NCBI RefSeq assembly: GCF_018320785.1
Contig: NC_054873.1
Location: 23,278,196 to 23,342,195, forward strand
DNA from: Cheilinus undulatus
Taxonomy: Eukaryota > Chordata > Actinopteri > Labriformes > Labridae
Length of the DNA stretch: 64,000 nt
Direction of reading: 5' to 3'
Below, in pieces: positions 51,573 to 64,000 of the stretch. Within the stretch, counting starts at the first letter, position 1. Each line of letters begins with the position of its first letter. Under the pieces are notes generated by a model. That model made no database searches, was not told the origin of the DNA, and saw only the letters and a list, made by a program, of their open reading frames with translations. The position numbers were made by a program, and so were the translations under genes.

Positions 51573-51833
51573 TTTAGTCAGACTGCCTCAGACCAGCTTC
51601 TCAACCCACTTGTACTTAACCTCAGTCACATTTTCTAGTGTTTGATTCAAATAGTTTATTTCATGTTAAAGTATGAGCATTTTGCTCTTAAAGAACTGCA
51701 TGACAGCATCATGTAAGATTTGCTGCTTTATTTGTTTAGTATTCCTTTTTGTATTCCTTTCCATGATGATGAATCTCTCAGTTGAGGCAGACTTCTCTGT
51801 ATCTTATGGATTCAAATGGACATTATTTAAAAT

Positions 51834-51839
51834 AATAAA
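51834..51839 (+). terminator. Polyadenylation signal of usp3
   Basis: AATAAA 262 nt after the usp3 stop codon. Confidence 0.7.
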
Positions 51840-51899
51840 GAAAAACTAGCCTGTAAAACCTCAGTTGGTCCAATGTTTAGGCAAGAAAAAAGGGATGGA

Positions 51900-53260
51900 T
51901 CATGTCAAGACACTGTCACTATAACAATATTTTTTTTTTTTAATTTTCTATAATATAATTTTCAACTTCAGAACCTCGTTGCCCTTATTTTCCAGTTCTT
52001 TAGGAAAATGTTAGGATGCAAAATGCAGTGCATTTATGGACTGACAAAAGTTCTCATTTGAGCCTTAGAGAGATATTTTACCTTGTCAGTCAGAACCAAT
52101 GTGAACAAAGATCATTCTCAAGATGTTTTTGCCTGTATTGATGCTGGAGTGTAATTAAGAGTTGATTTGCTCTAAATGGACTTGAAAAACAAGCCTTGAT
52201 GAAATGAAAGTGAACAATATGAAATACAACAAAGAATCTTTTTTTCAAATGTTTGATGTTTTTCATTTATCTTGGAAAAAGAAATGACAAATTTCACTCT
52301 TCTTTTTTAGGTAATGGTTTCATTTGGAAATATAAATACACAGAATAAAATATATGCTTACATTACATGGAATTTCTTTCCCTTCTTTTAAAATTCAACA
52401 AACGGAAAATCGCCTCCCACTCCCTACTTAACAGAACAAATGACACAATCCACTTTATATAGAAATTAAAATTAAAAGTGAAAAAAGTATTTTTGAGTGA
52501 GGATTCATTGGTTTACCTAGTGTAAGTTCCTATAAAGTTATAACCACAAAATATGCCAGACAAATAAATAATGTATATTGATTGGAGGACTTTTGGTTTA
52601 ATCACAACAAACAAAACAATATACAAGGAAATTCTGGATTTCCAAGGTCGCCAAAATTTTAATTTTCCATGTTATATTACATAATTAAATGATTCTTACA
52701 GTTTTCAAGCCTGATCAGTATACTGTATGTATTTATATTTTTAGAATAATTATTTCACAGGTTCACCCCCCTAACTGACAGACAATGAGACTGAATATTT
52801 GTTCATATTTTTGGTTTATTTTTCATATATCAATGTTTCCTTATTTTACACAAATTCTGGATATTTTGTGGTAATTGTTCAGTTAAAGCTTTGTACACTG
52901 TTTGTATTGTATTCTACTAAATCTGTAAATTCTAGTATATTCATCTGAAGGAACAGAGGATTAGTTAGCTCGTAATCGTGTTTGTTGCTTATGATTCATA
53001 TGGCTTTCTTTTGCAGTAGCAGAATAGAGTTGGTCTTTGTTTTAAACGTTTTTCCCCCAGACCTCTACACTGTATGTCGTGCAGGACAATGCGTAAATAA
53101 TAATAGTCTACAAAGAATTCTGGCTTAAGAAATCTTGAGCTTTGTAAAGAATTGGAATTTTGGCTGTGCCATAGTTCATATGAGACTTCGAATTTAGTTT
53201 ACTGTCAAGACTAAATGCCAGGTTTCCAAAAAATATGCATTTTCTTTTACCAAGGGGAAG
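51900..53260. other. Intergenic AT-rich stretch after usp3
   Basis: No gene or clear repeat recognised. Confidence 0.45.
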
Positions 53261-53264
53261 TCTT

Positions 53265-53520
53265 ATTACCTCTGCTAAGGAGGTTATGTGATCAGCAGGG
53301 TTTGTTAGTTTGTTAGTTTGTTAGCAACATAACTTAAAAAGTTAAGGACGGATTTTGATGAAATTTTCAGGAAATGTCACAAATGGCATAAGGAAGAACT
53401 GATTAGATTTTAGGAGTGATCCGCATCACCGTCTGGATCCAGAAATTTTTTAAAGGATTCTTTACTATTGGGAGATAGGACTAATGGCAGAGGTCTGCAC
53501 TCTCCGAGTGCTTTTCTAGT
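53265..53520. repeat. Common dispersed fish repeat
   Basis: Contains the familiar wording CTCTGCTAAGGAGGTTATGT, GACGGATTTTGATGAAATTT, GGAGTGATCCGCATCACCGT and CTCCGAGTGCTTTTCTAG. About 255 bp. Probably a non-autonomous DNA element, with ends not resolved. Confidence 0.55.
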
Positions 53521-53539
53521 TTGTCATTAGCATCAAACT

Positions 53540-53900
53540 ATTTCTCTGCTGTCTGTAGTTCTTTCTCAACTGTATCCAGAAGTTTCAGGTGTTCCCACTA
53601 CAAAAGATCATTGTGTCATCAGCAAATAAAACACACTTAAGGGATTTTAATGCCAAATATCGTTAATATACAATATGAACTACAATAGTCCAAATACTGA
53701 ACCCTGTGGCACCCTCAAAGGTTAGACTGTATCTCTGTAATTTATACAGTAACAGTTTACAGTCAATGGTGTCAAATGCTTCTTGTAAAACAACAAATAT
53801 CCCAACCATATTTCGTTTCTCTCAGTTGCATTTGTAATTTCTTCAATGAAATCTATTAGCGTGAGTGAAGAGGTTCTAGTTCACCTGAATTCATTTTGTC
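53540..53900 (-). mobile_element. LINE reverse-transcriptase fragment
   Basis: On the minus strand a frame reads VLFADDTMIFCSG (catalytic Y/F-ADD box, about 53592-53634), and upstream of it VPQGSVFGL (about 53690-53715), in the order expected for a non-LTR reverse transcriptase. It is an isolated internal fragment. Confidence 0.75.
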
Positions 53901-55094
53901 GTTCACATAGTGTGTTGTTTGTAAGTAGATTCATTTAGACTTTTTACAAAATATGTTTTTCAATTCTTTTTGAGAATTTTGATAACAGTGAGATGGGTCT
54001 ATCGTTCGAGAAAATGCATTTAACACCTTGGAGCAGGAGATACTATCACTGACACTTTGTAGACCACAGCTTCACACATCTTCATCCATGACCTCTCCTA
54101 ATTCATTCTCCCAGTCTGCCTTGATCTTTGGAAGGGACTAATTTTTGAGGGAAGCAATATGATCCGATATTTTTAAGATCAGACTTTTTGAATAAACAGA
54201 AATCATCTAATCCTGTTTGGAAAGTTGTGGTCATAGCGTAGGAAAAAACATGCCAGATTTGACGGTAAAGGAACAAAGAATTTAAGTGATAAGTCACTGA
54301 AACTTGCAAATATGCCATTAATGTACATATCTTTAAATTTAGAAATGCCTACTCTTTGACACAATGAGAACACAGAATCCAGTTTAGCTGGGAGGAAGGG
54401 ATGGTTATTATATTTAATACTTTCTTAAGAAACTGACCGAACCAAAAGTTTTTCCAAAATTTAATTTCTACTCTTTTCTAAAATCCTTTAGTAGCATGCT
54501 GGCAAATCCATTACTTCAATTTGACAACATGAAGCTGTTCTTTCCAAACAGGTAGACAACTCTGTTTCTAATGTCACAGTAAATAGCACAAATAGATTCT
54601 TTACAGTTCTAGCTTTGTGAGTTGCTACCCTTTCTCTTTTTCTTTCTTGTGTTCAGTCGAGCATCTTGTGGCTTTATGCGATTGCACAGAGAAGTAGAAA
54701 AAACACGACTGAAAGACTTAATCCTTAGCTGCAGGTGGAAGGGTTGTTGAAACCAGTTTTTACATTTCTGTTCAGTGTGTAAAAATGTAATAAAACTTCA
54801 AGTCTTGGGCACTCAATGTTTTTTTTTTTGTTTTTTTCTTTGGATGGCCACAAAATCCTGACAAACTCATATGGGTGGTTTGATAAGAATAACCAATTCT
54901 TGTATTTAAACAAAACTATTATTGTAAAAAAAAGATAAGACACTTAAGCTGTCTATGACAGATGGAATTTATATTGAAACAGGGTCAGAATTTTATGCTT
55001 TAAGTATGGATAGTAAATAGCACGTGAAAACAAAGGTGTCTGAGAATGTCTTACTTATGAACAAAGCAAAGTTTGTGTAAATGATAATTAGGAT

Positions 55095-55240
55095 TCTGTA
55101 TTGCCATGTCTTAGTTACTGTTTGCAAATTTGGGGCAATAGGAGCATTACAAACATAAAGCCATTATTTACATTACAGAAAAGTGTAAGAATCATTCAAA
55201 CCAACTACAGCTACAGTAAGTACACACTGCAGGCCATATC
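55095..55240 (+). mobile_element. C-terminal LINE ORF2 fragment
   Basis: The frame at 55101 reads LSYCLQIWGN, then PLFTLQKSVRIIQ, the conserved stretch that follows the polymerase in Jockey/L2-type LINE proteins (S-Y-C-x-x-x-W-G-N ... L-Q-K-x-x-x-R-I-I). Short remnant, possibly related to the minus-strand fragment at 53.5 kb but in opposite orientation. Confidence 0.65.
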
Positions 55241-55510
55241 ATCCAGCAAACCTTGGGTGCAAATCTGTCATAGACAGCCTATGTTTCCTTTGTGCTGATA
55301 GGGTGAGGAAAATGTCTTCTTAGGTTTTGGTCTTCACTTTGAGGCCTGTCTCTTACATCTCCCGTTAAACAGAACTTGGCTTTCAGTTTGGAGATGGTAC
55401 TCGCGCTCACTCCAAATAATGCTACAACTTAGTTTTGTGGAACACCAGCTTGAAGTTGCTCTATTGCACAGGCCCTACCAGATCAGTCAAACGTGGCGTG
55501 TTGATTCTTG
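55240..55510 (-). mobile_element. Tc1/mariner-type transposase N-terminal fragment
   Basis: On the minus strand a broken frame reads AIEQLQAGVPQN, then VALFGVSASTISKLKAKF, then TGDVRDRP, which is the paired helix-turn-helix DNA-binding region of Tc1/IS630-type transposases. There is a stop within it, and no catalytic half is seen. Confidence 0.7.
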
Positions 55511-55524
55511 GAGCAGACACCTAG

Positions 55525-56115
55525 GCTGTGTCCGAAACCACACTCTCATTCCCTACTCCCTATCCACAATATAGTGAGCAGCATATAGTGGACTATGTAA
55601 TGGACTCAACTGCAAAACACAAAAATAATTTGGGACACTACTCCAGCGCGGGCGATGATGTCATTGCTGTCTCACAATTAAAACCTTGAGCAACAATGGC
55701 TTGTAGATTTCCATAACAACGGCTGAGGATTGAAATTAACAGTAGAATTTCACTGAAAGTTGATGACGTAACGTATTTTCACTAAAAATAAAAATAGATA
55801 AAAAAAGGTTTTGTGTCATTAGTGGCAAAATAGTCAAAATGGTTTCGTGTATATCATTTATTTTTGCATATAGATGATTGTGTAATCATTATGGGGAAAA
55901 AAAGTTACTTCGTTTGGTGTCCTTAGCATGTTCTTACAAACCAACCAAACAAAAAAGCCTAAAAATGTTTTAATATGTGTTCCTTTGCTCTTCTCATTCG
56001 TTTGTCATGTTTGAGAGCAACAACTGCAATGTATGATGGTAAATATTGCTGGATTAGTGACCATTGGTTGTTGTCACTACTTTTCATAATGCATTGTGCG
56101 ATAGAATGAGTGCGC
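55525..56115. mobile_element. hAT-type MITE, probable
   Basis: Begins TAGGCTGTGTCCGAAACC, a well-known fish MITE start, with the typical inner words CCCTACTCCCTATCCACAAT and ATAGTGGACTATGTAATGG. It ends near GCATTGTGCGATAGAATGAG. Exact right end and target duplication not determined. Confidence 0.5.
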
Positions 56116-56119
56116 TAAA

Positions 56120-57690
56120 GAAGAGTCAATAGCAACAGCAGAATAAGCTGTTTCATGAGTGAAACCCACATACTCAGCTCTGCTGCTCATCCCACAAATG
56201 CATGTTCCTTACAAATATGGCACCATTTAAAAAGGAAATAAACAGGCTTTCCAGTCGGATAAGATTTTTTGCCAAGAAGTATTGGGACAACGAAGAAATA
56301 ATCTACCAAACACAAATTAACTTACTCTTAGTGCTAGGTTTATTTTGGTATCTGGAGTATGGCACAGACTTTAATTTTCCTGGTATTATTCATCACTTTT
56401 ATGTGTTGTTTTTGTTTCTTTTTCTTTATTCATGAGGATGTGTTGTCTTAAATCTGTTTTTTTATGTAACTGTGAAATTGGTTGGTAAGACCATTACAGT
56501 CAGTTTGACTATTATACAATGAATTGATAAATAGATATCTTCATAAAAATAAAACCAGTCATGGAACTTAAAGACAAAGCCATATCACTAAACATGTGTT
56601 ATTTATTACTCCAATACTGTTGCTGTTTGTATTTATTGGTTTCTGTCATTGGAAGAACTTTTATATGAATTCTGCAGACAAACTATTGAAACCATATGTG
56701 CTAAGTTTGATATTCCCATTGCCTTGATATGTCAGTATTATGAATTTCTCACATGCACATCAGACAGTCCCGCTGTGTTTATACCCCTAATATAACCACC
56801 CCAGCACCCTTATTATGTCAAAACAGTCTTTGATATGTCCGAATACAACATTACAGGAGAGAGGCCAACTTTTAGCAAGCCGTTTTTTTTCCACCCCCAC
56901 AAACACAGACACATTCACACATAAGAGCCCCCTTGGGACACGTGCCAGCCAGTCAGGCTCAACGCTCAGGCAGGAACAAGCACTCCTGTATGATGATGAA
57001 CAGCTGCTCTCCCTCGCCGGCTCACAGGTGGCCGTGGGCTCGCTACTCTGTCCCCATTAATGACACAAGTAGCCTTTTTTCTTTCCTGTCTCAGAGGCTC
57101 GATCACAGGTGCTAGTAATAAGCTCATATTCCATTGTTTGTGAGAGGTCTGGTTAGGAACACCATGACCTGGTGAGTCATGGTACGTTCTGTTATCAGCC
57201 TGCCAAGAAACAACATTTCCCAACACCCTACATTTTTGTGGGACTGGTGAGAACATGTGGGGGAAGAACATAACTGGTAATGCCGGATGGAGTGACGACA
57301 TAGATGTTTGATGCTTTTGCCTTTTTGCCCTCTCGGTATGTCCTCTGCACTCCAGTTGAGCAATGCAAAGGCTGAGTCATAGTTCACAATGTTCTTTGAA
57401 GGAAAGTTTTTGTTTGTTCTTGTGGCTTTCACTCACAGGAAGGGTTGCGAGGTGGAGGTTATGGGGCTGTAATTATTTTGAACATGACACGTGAATGTTC
57501 TAGTGTCCTAAAAGTAGGTCGATGAAATTGTGTTGTTCGACTCATTTTTTAATCACGCACAATGGCTGACTTCCAGACTGTGCCTGTTTAAAAAGTGAGT
57601 TTAGGGTTGATACTGTGTAAACAGGTAAATAAAAATGAACTATTTAGTCATCTCAGCATTTGTACTGTATGTAAACTTGAGGTTTATTCA
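56120..57690. other. Intergenic stretch
   Basis: Nothing recognised. The small open frames here (for example 56202-56435 plus, 56966-57301 minus) lack known motifs and splice context. Confidence 0.4.
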
Positions 57691-57699
57691 TTAGGCATC

Positions 57700-59110
57700 A
57701 ATCTTCTTTTTAACCTGATATCTCAAGAACCCTTTAAGGGATTTTCTTAATACTTTACAAAAATGTCAACCCTGACTCAAAGCTGATCTGATACGATTTT
57801 GAAGGTCATAGGTCAAAGGTCATGTCTTTGGACCTCATGTTAATCTCTTGCTTTCCAGGCAGTTCCTGAGAATGTGATATTTCAGAAACCCTTTCAGAGA
57901 TTTTCTTTAAACTTTGCACAAATGTCCACTCTGACTAAAGATTGAACTAAATACATTTTAGAGGTCAGTGGTTTAGGTCATTAGGTCCCTTGTTTGTGAA
58001 TCTGATTACCTAAGAACACCTTAGAGGGATTCTCTTCAAACTTTGCACAAATATCCCCTCTGACTCAAAGTGAATCAGTTTTTTGGAGTATGGGTGAAAG
58101 AACAAGAGGGGTCTGACTGCAGACCTACAGTATCTCTGACAGCCACTCTCACAGTCTGTTCATCTGAGAAGCCATCTTTGTCAGAACGGAAATACACCCT
58201 AAGACTTTTGAAATAAAGTTGAATTAAACTTCAGTTACAAGTTAAAAACCTGACCTACAAACCCTGATTACAAAATGGTTAAATAACTCTGAGTAAATGG
58301 GCTGCTTGTAGGAAAAAGCTTGTCCTCAATGAAAACATTTTAATGTAGCAAGCATAGCTTACATAGCTGCTTAAGCTAGGTCGTTAACATAGCTACATAG
58401 CTTATGTAGCTAAAGCTAGACTCATTAAGCAGCTACATAAGGTAAGTAGCTGTTTTGTGAGCTTAACTTTAGCTAAATTTGCTAAAGCTGATGTTGCTAA
58501 AGCTAACTTAGTGACATCAGGTTTTTTTCTGTTTTATTTATGACATGTTGCTTATCCCGTAATGTTTACTCTGTAGCCTAAAGTTTAGTTTGTAATGTGG
58601 TTATTTCATGAATGTAACTGCCAGGCTTTTCTTATGGGTAAAGTTTAATTTTAAACAATCTAAAATGCTTTGTTGGCAGGTTACGGCACCTCCATTCTGA
58701 AAGAGACGGTGTCTCAGATGAACAATCTGTTAGAGTGGCTATCAGAGGTGTATCGTCTGCAGCCGGACTGTCTTGGAAAGGTCAAGATCACTATACCTCC
58801 CAGCAATCTGTTGCTTTTCTTGTGAATGCAATATCTCAAGATCCCAAAGAAGAGTTTTTCTTCAAACATTGCGCAATTGTCAACTCTGATTAAAACACGA
58901 TTTCGTATGATGAGATTTAGAGCTTAAAGGTTTGTTGCAAAGTCATTAGGGCTCTTTTTCCTCTCTTGCTTGTGAATACTATATCTCAAATATCTCCGTA
59001 AAGGATATTCTTAAAACTCCAACACAAAACGTCCAATCTGACTGAAGGAGGACTTGATTAGATTTTGCAGATCAGAGATAAAGGTCATTTGGCCTCATGT
59101 TCATCCCTTT
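57700..59110. repeat. Tandem array of a 125-160 bp unit, split in two
   Basis: About five diverged units share the order ATATCTCAAGAACCC..., CAAACTTTGCACAAATGTCC, TCTGACTCAAAG, GATTTTGAAGGTCATAGGTC. Units lie at roughly 57710-57870, 57871-57995 and 57996-58080 (partial), then 58823-58972 and 58973-59110. This is a repeat family known from many fish. An inverted-repeat element (58090-58795) separates the two parts. Confidence 0.65.
58090..58795. mobile_element. Inverted-repeat element inside the tandem array
   Basis: The arms at about 58105-58260 and 58630-58785 are imperfect reverse complements. For example CAGATGAACAATCTGTTAGA (near 58715) matches the complement of 58145-58170, and GTCTGCAG matches near 58117. 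The centre (58345-58510) is a run rich in AGCTA and TAGCT words. No transposase. Probably a long-TIR non-autonomous DNA transposon. Confidence 0.55.
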
Positions 59111-59204
59111 CTTGTAAGATTTTAACAAATCATTCTAGCACAGAAAACACCCCAGCCCTTCTTCTCTACCCACCAATGTACTTTCACTCTCCAGAAATTG
59201 TATG

Positions 59205-60578
59205 CAGTACCTACAAAAAAAATGTATTCACTCCCTTGAATGTTTTACCCTTTAATTGATTTTAAAAAGCAATCATGGTAAAAATAATTGACTTTTTTGA
59301 CAAAAGAAAAATAAAATAAATAAAACATAAAATCCTCTTAGATGTCTAGTGAAAAGCAGATTTCTACAAAGTAATATCAATCAAATAAAAATGATGTAAA
59401 ATGAGTGACTGCATAAATATTCACCACCTTTAAAGTGACTGACATAATTCAACAGAGGTCAACAGAGAAAAGGTTATGGAAAAGTATAAGTCAAGGGACG
59501 GATACAAAATAATTTCCAAAGCGCTGAACATCCCCCCAAGTTTAGTTAAATCCATCATCAAGAAATGAAAGTAATATGGCCCATGTGTAAATCTCTTTAG
59601 ATCACGCTGTCCTCACAAACTGAGTGCTAGAAGGAGACTAATCAGAGAGGCCACCAAGACACCTATGACTACTCTGAAGGAGTTACAAGCTTCAGAAGCT
59701 GAGGTGAGAGAGATTCTGCGTACAATAACTGTTGCCCGTGTTCTTCACCAGCCACAGCTTTGTGGGAGAAAGGCAAAGAGAAAGTCACTGTTGAAGAAAC
59801 TCGCATGAAATCTCTACTAGAGTTCGCAAAAAGGCATGTGAGAGACTCCATGGTCAAGTGGAAGAAAAAAAGAAAATGGTGCTTTTTGACTATTAAACAA
59901 GAAACTTTGTGTGGTAGACATCAAACACTGCACATCAACACAAAAACACCATCCCCACTGTGAAGCACAGTGGAGGCAGCATCAAGCTGTGGGGATGCTT
60001 CTCGGCAGCCTGCCTTCAATGGCTTGTAAAGGTAAAGAGTAAAATGAATGCAGCAAAATATGGGATCATCTATGATGACAATCCTATTCAGTCTGCAAGA
60101 GGACTACAGCTTGGGAGAAGATTTGTTTTCGATCAAAACAATGACCTAAAGCATACAGTGAAAGCACCCAAAAATAGTTTAAAGACAACAAGGTAAATGT
60201 TCTGGAGAGGCTGTGTGAAAGCCCAGACCTCAATCCAGAATTTGTTGCTGGAAAGGGCTGTTCACACCCCATACTTGTACAACCTGACAGAGCTTGAGCA
60301 GTTGTGCAAAGAAGAATGGAGTAAAATTGTAGTGTCCAGATGTGCAAGCCTGATTGAGACCTATCCACACTGACTCAGTGCTGTGATTGCAGCCAAAGGT
60401 GTAGTCACTGATGTAACACATTTCTATTAAATTGACATTATTTTGGAGAAATCTGTTTTCGATTTGACATTGGAGAGTTTTTAAAATCAAAAAAGCTGAA
60501 TTATTTTGACCATGATTGATTATAAAATCAATAAAAGGGTAAAACATCCAAGGGGTCGAATACTTTTTATTGGCACTG
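59205..60578 (+). mobile_element. Tc1-like DNA transposon, decayed
   Basis: Left end CAGTACCTACAAAAAAAATG and right end complementary to CAGTGCCAATAAAAAGTATT. The inverted repeats extend at least 90 bp (GAATGTTTTACCCTTTAATT at the left, its complement at the right). A transposase relic on the plus strand between about 59470 and 60370 shows MKHSGGSIKLWGCFSA, then DNNPIQSA-like and FDQNNDLKHTVK (changed Q-x-D-N-D-P-K-H), then LCESPDLNPE. Stops and frame changes interrupt it (for example the stop at 60194-60196), so it is inactive. It belongs to a different Tc1 family from the copy in ca12. Confidence 0.85.
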
Positions 60579-61597
60579 TGCCTCACAGAGGTATTATATT
60601 GTAACTTCAAGGTGGTAGTTCTAGTTTAAGCTATGACAGACTTCTAGTAAAAATCTAAAGATATCAACACCTGTTTTTGATATCAAAAATAATGGTCCAA
60701 GGCATCCAACAAAAGCCAAGTTGTCAAAAACATTTGCAACAAAACATTGCCAATATTTTTTAGTAATATTAAAATAGTTCTCTTCCTCCCACTTACAGCA
60801 TCTCTGGGGTTAAAATTATGACTCTTAATATGATGTTTTAAAGGTCTGGCAGCCTAAGATACTATAGATCATTAAAAAAGAGATTTGGTTCTTTAAAACA
60901 TATTAGAAGTTTAGTTTGACAACCATAATTGAAAAGGCAAACTGCCTTACTCCAAACACTATTCAGACATTTAAAATGCTCTGTTTCTTCTAATAGTGTG
61001 TGTCTGATGCTGTTTTTCCACATAAAAGTTTAATTAGTTGGCTAAAGATCATGAAAACTGCATCTACTCCCTTTCCCACACTTAAAAATGATGAATGGGA
61101 AGACAGCCTTGTGGTGTCAAACTGCAGTACATCATTCGGCAGAGTGAAGGTCAAACATCCAACCAACTGAACAAAAATACAAAAACACGTTTCTAAGACT
61201 CCACAACATGTGAACATTTAACTCCCGTACTGAAGGATTTATGTGCTGCAGTCCCCTTCAGAGGTGTTTAGTTTTTTGGTATCTGTATCTGAGAACTAGG
61301 CCAGGCTAGTGTAAACATCTGGCTCAGTCCAGTGCTTGCTGCCTGTTGAGATCCATGACAGATGGAAAGGGAGCGTATGGCTCAAACACTTCCATCTTTG
61401 ACTCTACCGGCAGTTGTCTTCCTAAAATAGCCCGCACTCCACGGCCTTATATGTGCAGGCCTGCAGCATGTGCCTGAGGAGGCATCATGTATCTAGGCCA
61501 CACAATACGAGCTGCAGGCTCATTGTTGCTGCTCACCAGCAGGCCTATCACCCCCCTCAGGGACCAGGCCTGTCTTTCTGTTTAGTGTCAGCTCAAC

Positions 61598-61935
61598 ATG
61601 CATCTCACTGAGCTCAACCGCGAATGTCTCCTTCACCTTTTCTCCTTTCTGGATAAAGACAGTCGGAGGAGTTTGTCCTTCACCTGTCATCAGCTGCGTG
61701 AGGTCTTCATGGACCCTCGCCTCTGGAATCTACTTCACTTCAGCTCCCCGTGTGAGCTGAGAAGGGACAACTTTGTGCTGGGACCCTCACTGCGTTACCT
61801 GACTGTTTGTTGGTACTCCAGCCGAGTCCTGCAGGTGTGCAACATCGAGGATTGGCTGAAGAGCTCGTTTCAGAGGGATATCTGCAGTAAACATGAACGC
61901 TTGGTCAGCAATTTCCTGGCCCAGGTCTGCCTCAT
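61598..61935 (+). CDS. fbxl22: F-box and leucine-rich repeat protein 22, exon 1 (partial gene)
   Basis: Substrate-recognition subunit of an SCF E3 ligase, known in other vertebrates from the cardiac sarcomere Z-disc. The ATG begins [20 protein letters not shown], the F-box (about residues 1-45), followed by [37 protein letters not shown] and SNFLAQVC, closely matching the mammalian protein. The exon ends CTCAT before a GTGAGT donor at 61936. No second exon is visible up to 64000, so the rest lies beyond the window. It follows usp3 on the same strand, as in mammals. Confidence 0.93.
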
Positions 61936-63120
61936 GTGAGTGTTTGTGAGTGCTTTGTTGTACATTTAGAAATGATACTGTAAGAGTACTTACATATTTC
62001 CAGTTGAAGGCAGAACATTAATGTCCCTGCTATGCCTCATCTAAAATGTTTAATGCATGGAGAAGGAATGGTGGAGGAGAGATGTACCCCCTCTGATTCA
62101 CTGGAATCTTCATTGGAAGTATAAGAGATGTAATGAAAGAGGAGGACAGTAACAACATATAACATCCGAACCCACAGGATGGAATAGTGCACATCTGATT
62201 GTGTGTATTTGTGAAGCCTACTCTGTGTTTACATACCTTGTCTCATACTTTAACAGGGCCATCACACAATGTAAAAACTGAGTATTAAATCACTGCAGAT
62301 GCAATGCATAAAAAACAAAAACATCATATTAGTTAAACTCCTTTAAAGCACTGTTTTAGAGCAGATAATGTAAAAGTCAGCAATGAAACATACTAACAGG
62401 CAGTGTTAAGTAATACTTCTATGCATACTTAAAGGTTAGTGTGTATGCACGGCTCTACAATATTACATACTATAATGCAAGTGAGCAGCACGATTTTTAT
62501 GCCAGTTCATGGCTCCACTGCCACACTTCCTGCTTGTTTGTTTACAGAAAACCATGGCAACTGTAACATGCAAAAAATGTTGGAGTCAGAGTTAACAAAT
62601 ATTGAGTGGCTGATTACTCTACAGTTTCATACAGAAGAAAAGTGAGATGGAGAGGAGATGGAAAACACTGGTGCTTCATCAGCTGGAACATGGATGAGTA
62701 GATGAGTAGATTTTCATAGTTATCCGCAGCCATTAAAATAGATACAATTTGAAATGGGATTAAAAGAAAATTAAATATTTGGGAGTCTCTAACAGGAGTT
62801 TTAAAAACTCTCTATACACATAACTATGAAAATTTGGAGATTAAAATTAGACAGAAACTAAACAGATATAAAACTTTACCTGAATCACCAGCTTGGTGCA
62901 AAAAAAGCTGATAAGATACAAAAAGTAAGAAAAAACAGTTGTGCTCAGTTATACTCGGCTTTAACCTGATAATCTTACCCAATCAAACAAAGGCAGCAAT
63001 GAGAAGCCAATCAGAGTAAAAGTAAGGCAGGTCATACTCTTAGTAAAGCTCTAGATAAAATTGCAGCATATGACTGAATAAAATGCCTTAGTGGGGTTCA
63101 CATAGTAGGCATGGATATGC
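61936..63120 (+). other. fbxl22 intron 1, start
   Basis: No exon or clear repeat recognised. The open frame at 62439-62645 has no support. Confidence 0.45.
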
Positions 63121-63124
63121 TCCA

Positions 63125-63710
63125 TACAGAGGTGGGAAGTAACTAATAACATTTACTGTAACTACTGTAACTGAGTAGATTTTTTGTGTACTTCTTCTTT
63201 TTTGAGTGCATTTTGAAATCAGTAATTTTATTTTTGCTTCAGGATACTTCAGAGGAAGTATTGTATTTCATTACATTTAAAAAATAATCAAGTATCGAGG
63301 GAAAAAACAAAAACTTGAAGTAGCAAAGGTTCTAGCTTTTGTCGACGGCATGAAACTGGCTGGTAGTTTGGCTTTGACTACACATGATGGTCAGCACCAA
63401 GCAGGAGAATTATTTCACATCACAACCTAAAACAGCTTTCGCATTTCACTTTATCATAAAGATGTGATTGTACCTGAACAACCTGGTTAGAGATCCATAA
63501 CCTTATACCATTTTTGGCTTTAAGGAAAGATCATATTTAACTGTTCAACTCCATAGTAGCTGCTCAGTACTCAATAGTTTAAGTAAACTTTAAATGAAAC
63601 ACTTATTATTTTTGCTTGAGCAGATTTATAGACCAGTAATTTAACTATACTTAAGTTTTTTTAACCAAAATACTTCAACTTCTATTTGAGTACAATAGTC
63701 TTATACGTTT
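63125..63710. repeat. Common dispersed fish repeat in fbxl22 intron
   Basis: Starts AGAGGTGGGAAGTAACTAAT and continues TTACTGTAACTGAGTAGATT, ending TTCTATTTGAGTACAATAGT; wording of a frequent fish non-autonomous element. A short related piece lies at 18105-18165. The remaining bases to 64000 show nothing recognised. Confidence 0.55.
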
Positions 63711-64000
63711 CCTAATTTTGACTCTGTATATGTACATAATACCTTGCACAGTCACAGCACTATTGGATTTACCTTCTGCTGACCGATCCCCCCGGCACAT
63801 GGAGAGAAACAGAAACAGTGCAGGGGCTTCAGGGATTTTTGTTTGTGGTCACAACAAAAGATAAAAGGAAATATACCAACCCCAGCAACAGTTTATTTTA
63901 TATAATACAACCCTTTTATATGACAATCTAAGTAATCTCAGTACACTAATGGCATACTTTGTAAAGTGCAATCCCAAACACTGCATAAGGGGCTTAGACA

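Noticed and set aside
58679-58785. Exon-like segment reading YGTSILKETVSQMNNLLEWL with AG before and GT after
   Set aside because: It is one arm of an inverted-repeat element whose other arm lies at about 58105-58200, and the donor is poor.

Overview
The window is genomic DNA from a teleost fish. Three host genes in the order carbonic anhydrase XII (ca12, minus strand), usp3 (plus) and fbxl22 (plus) reproduce the CA12-USP3-FBXL22 neighbourhood known from other vertebrates. Introns are GT-AG, and the repeats are typical of fish: Tc1-like and hAT-like elements, a Penelope-like retroelement, LINE pieces and many microsatellites. I traced exons by hand, and every coding frame closes exactly: ca12 500 aa, usp3 621 aa, and two Kunitz genes of 215 aa and about 648 aa.

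Layout. 1-2.1 kb: no gene seen. 2.1-17.6 kb: ca12 on the minus strand, 9 coding exons, with a Tc1-like transposon, a hAT-like MITE and a large fold-back element in its introns. 17.6-20.9 kb: intergenic, dominated by a 1.25-kb diverged pentanucleotide array and a (TA)n tract. 20.9-36.6 kb: a cluster of Kunitz-domain genes not expected in the ca12-usp3 block. Gene A is a two-Kunitz type I membrane protein. A relic 3' end of a further copy and a LINE fragment follow. Gene B has ten Kunitz domains, grown by tandem duplication of a 2.5-kb segment, and has lost its membrane exon. 37.4-51.9 kb: usp3, 15 coding exons, with a 4.5-kb repeat-filled intron. 51.9-61.4 kb: intergenic, repeat-rich. 61.6 kb to the end: fbxl22 exon 1 and the start of its intron.

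The most interesting part is the Kunitz cluster. Every odd-numbered domain has lost both cysteines of the 14-38 disulfide together (C14 to G, C38 to E), while every even-numbered domain keeps six cysteines but has Asn or Ser at P1. This alternation is held across twelve domains in two genes. Gene A can end as a membrane protein by splicing, or as a soluble one if the donor after the second Kunitz pair is not used. In gene B only the soluble end survives. A second point of interest is a hammerhead-ribozyme-like motif in the Penelope-like element inside gene B intron 1.

No tRNA, rRNA or CRISPR array was seen. Coordinates of splice sites come from reading GT/AG and frame, without transcript support.
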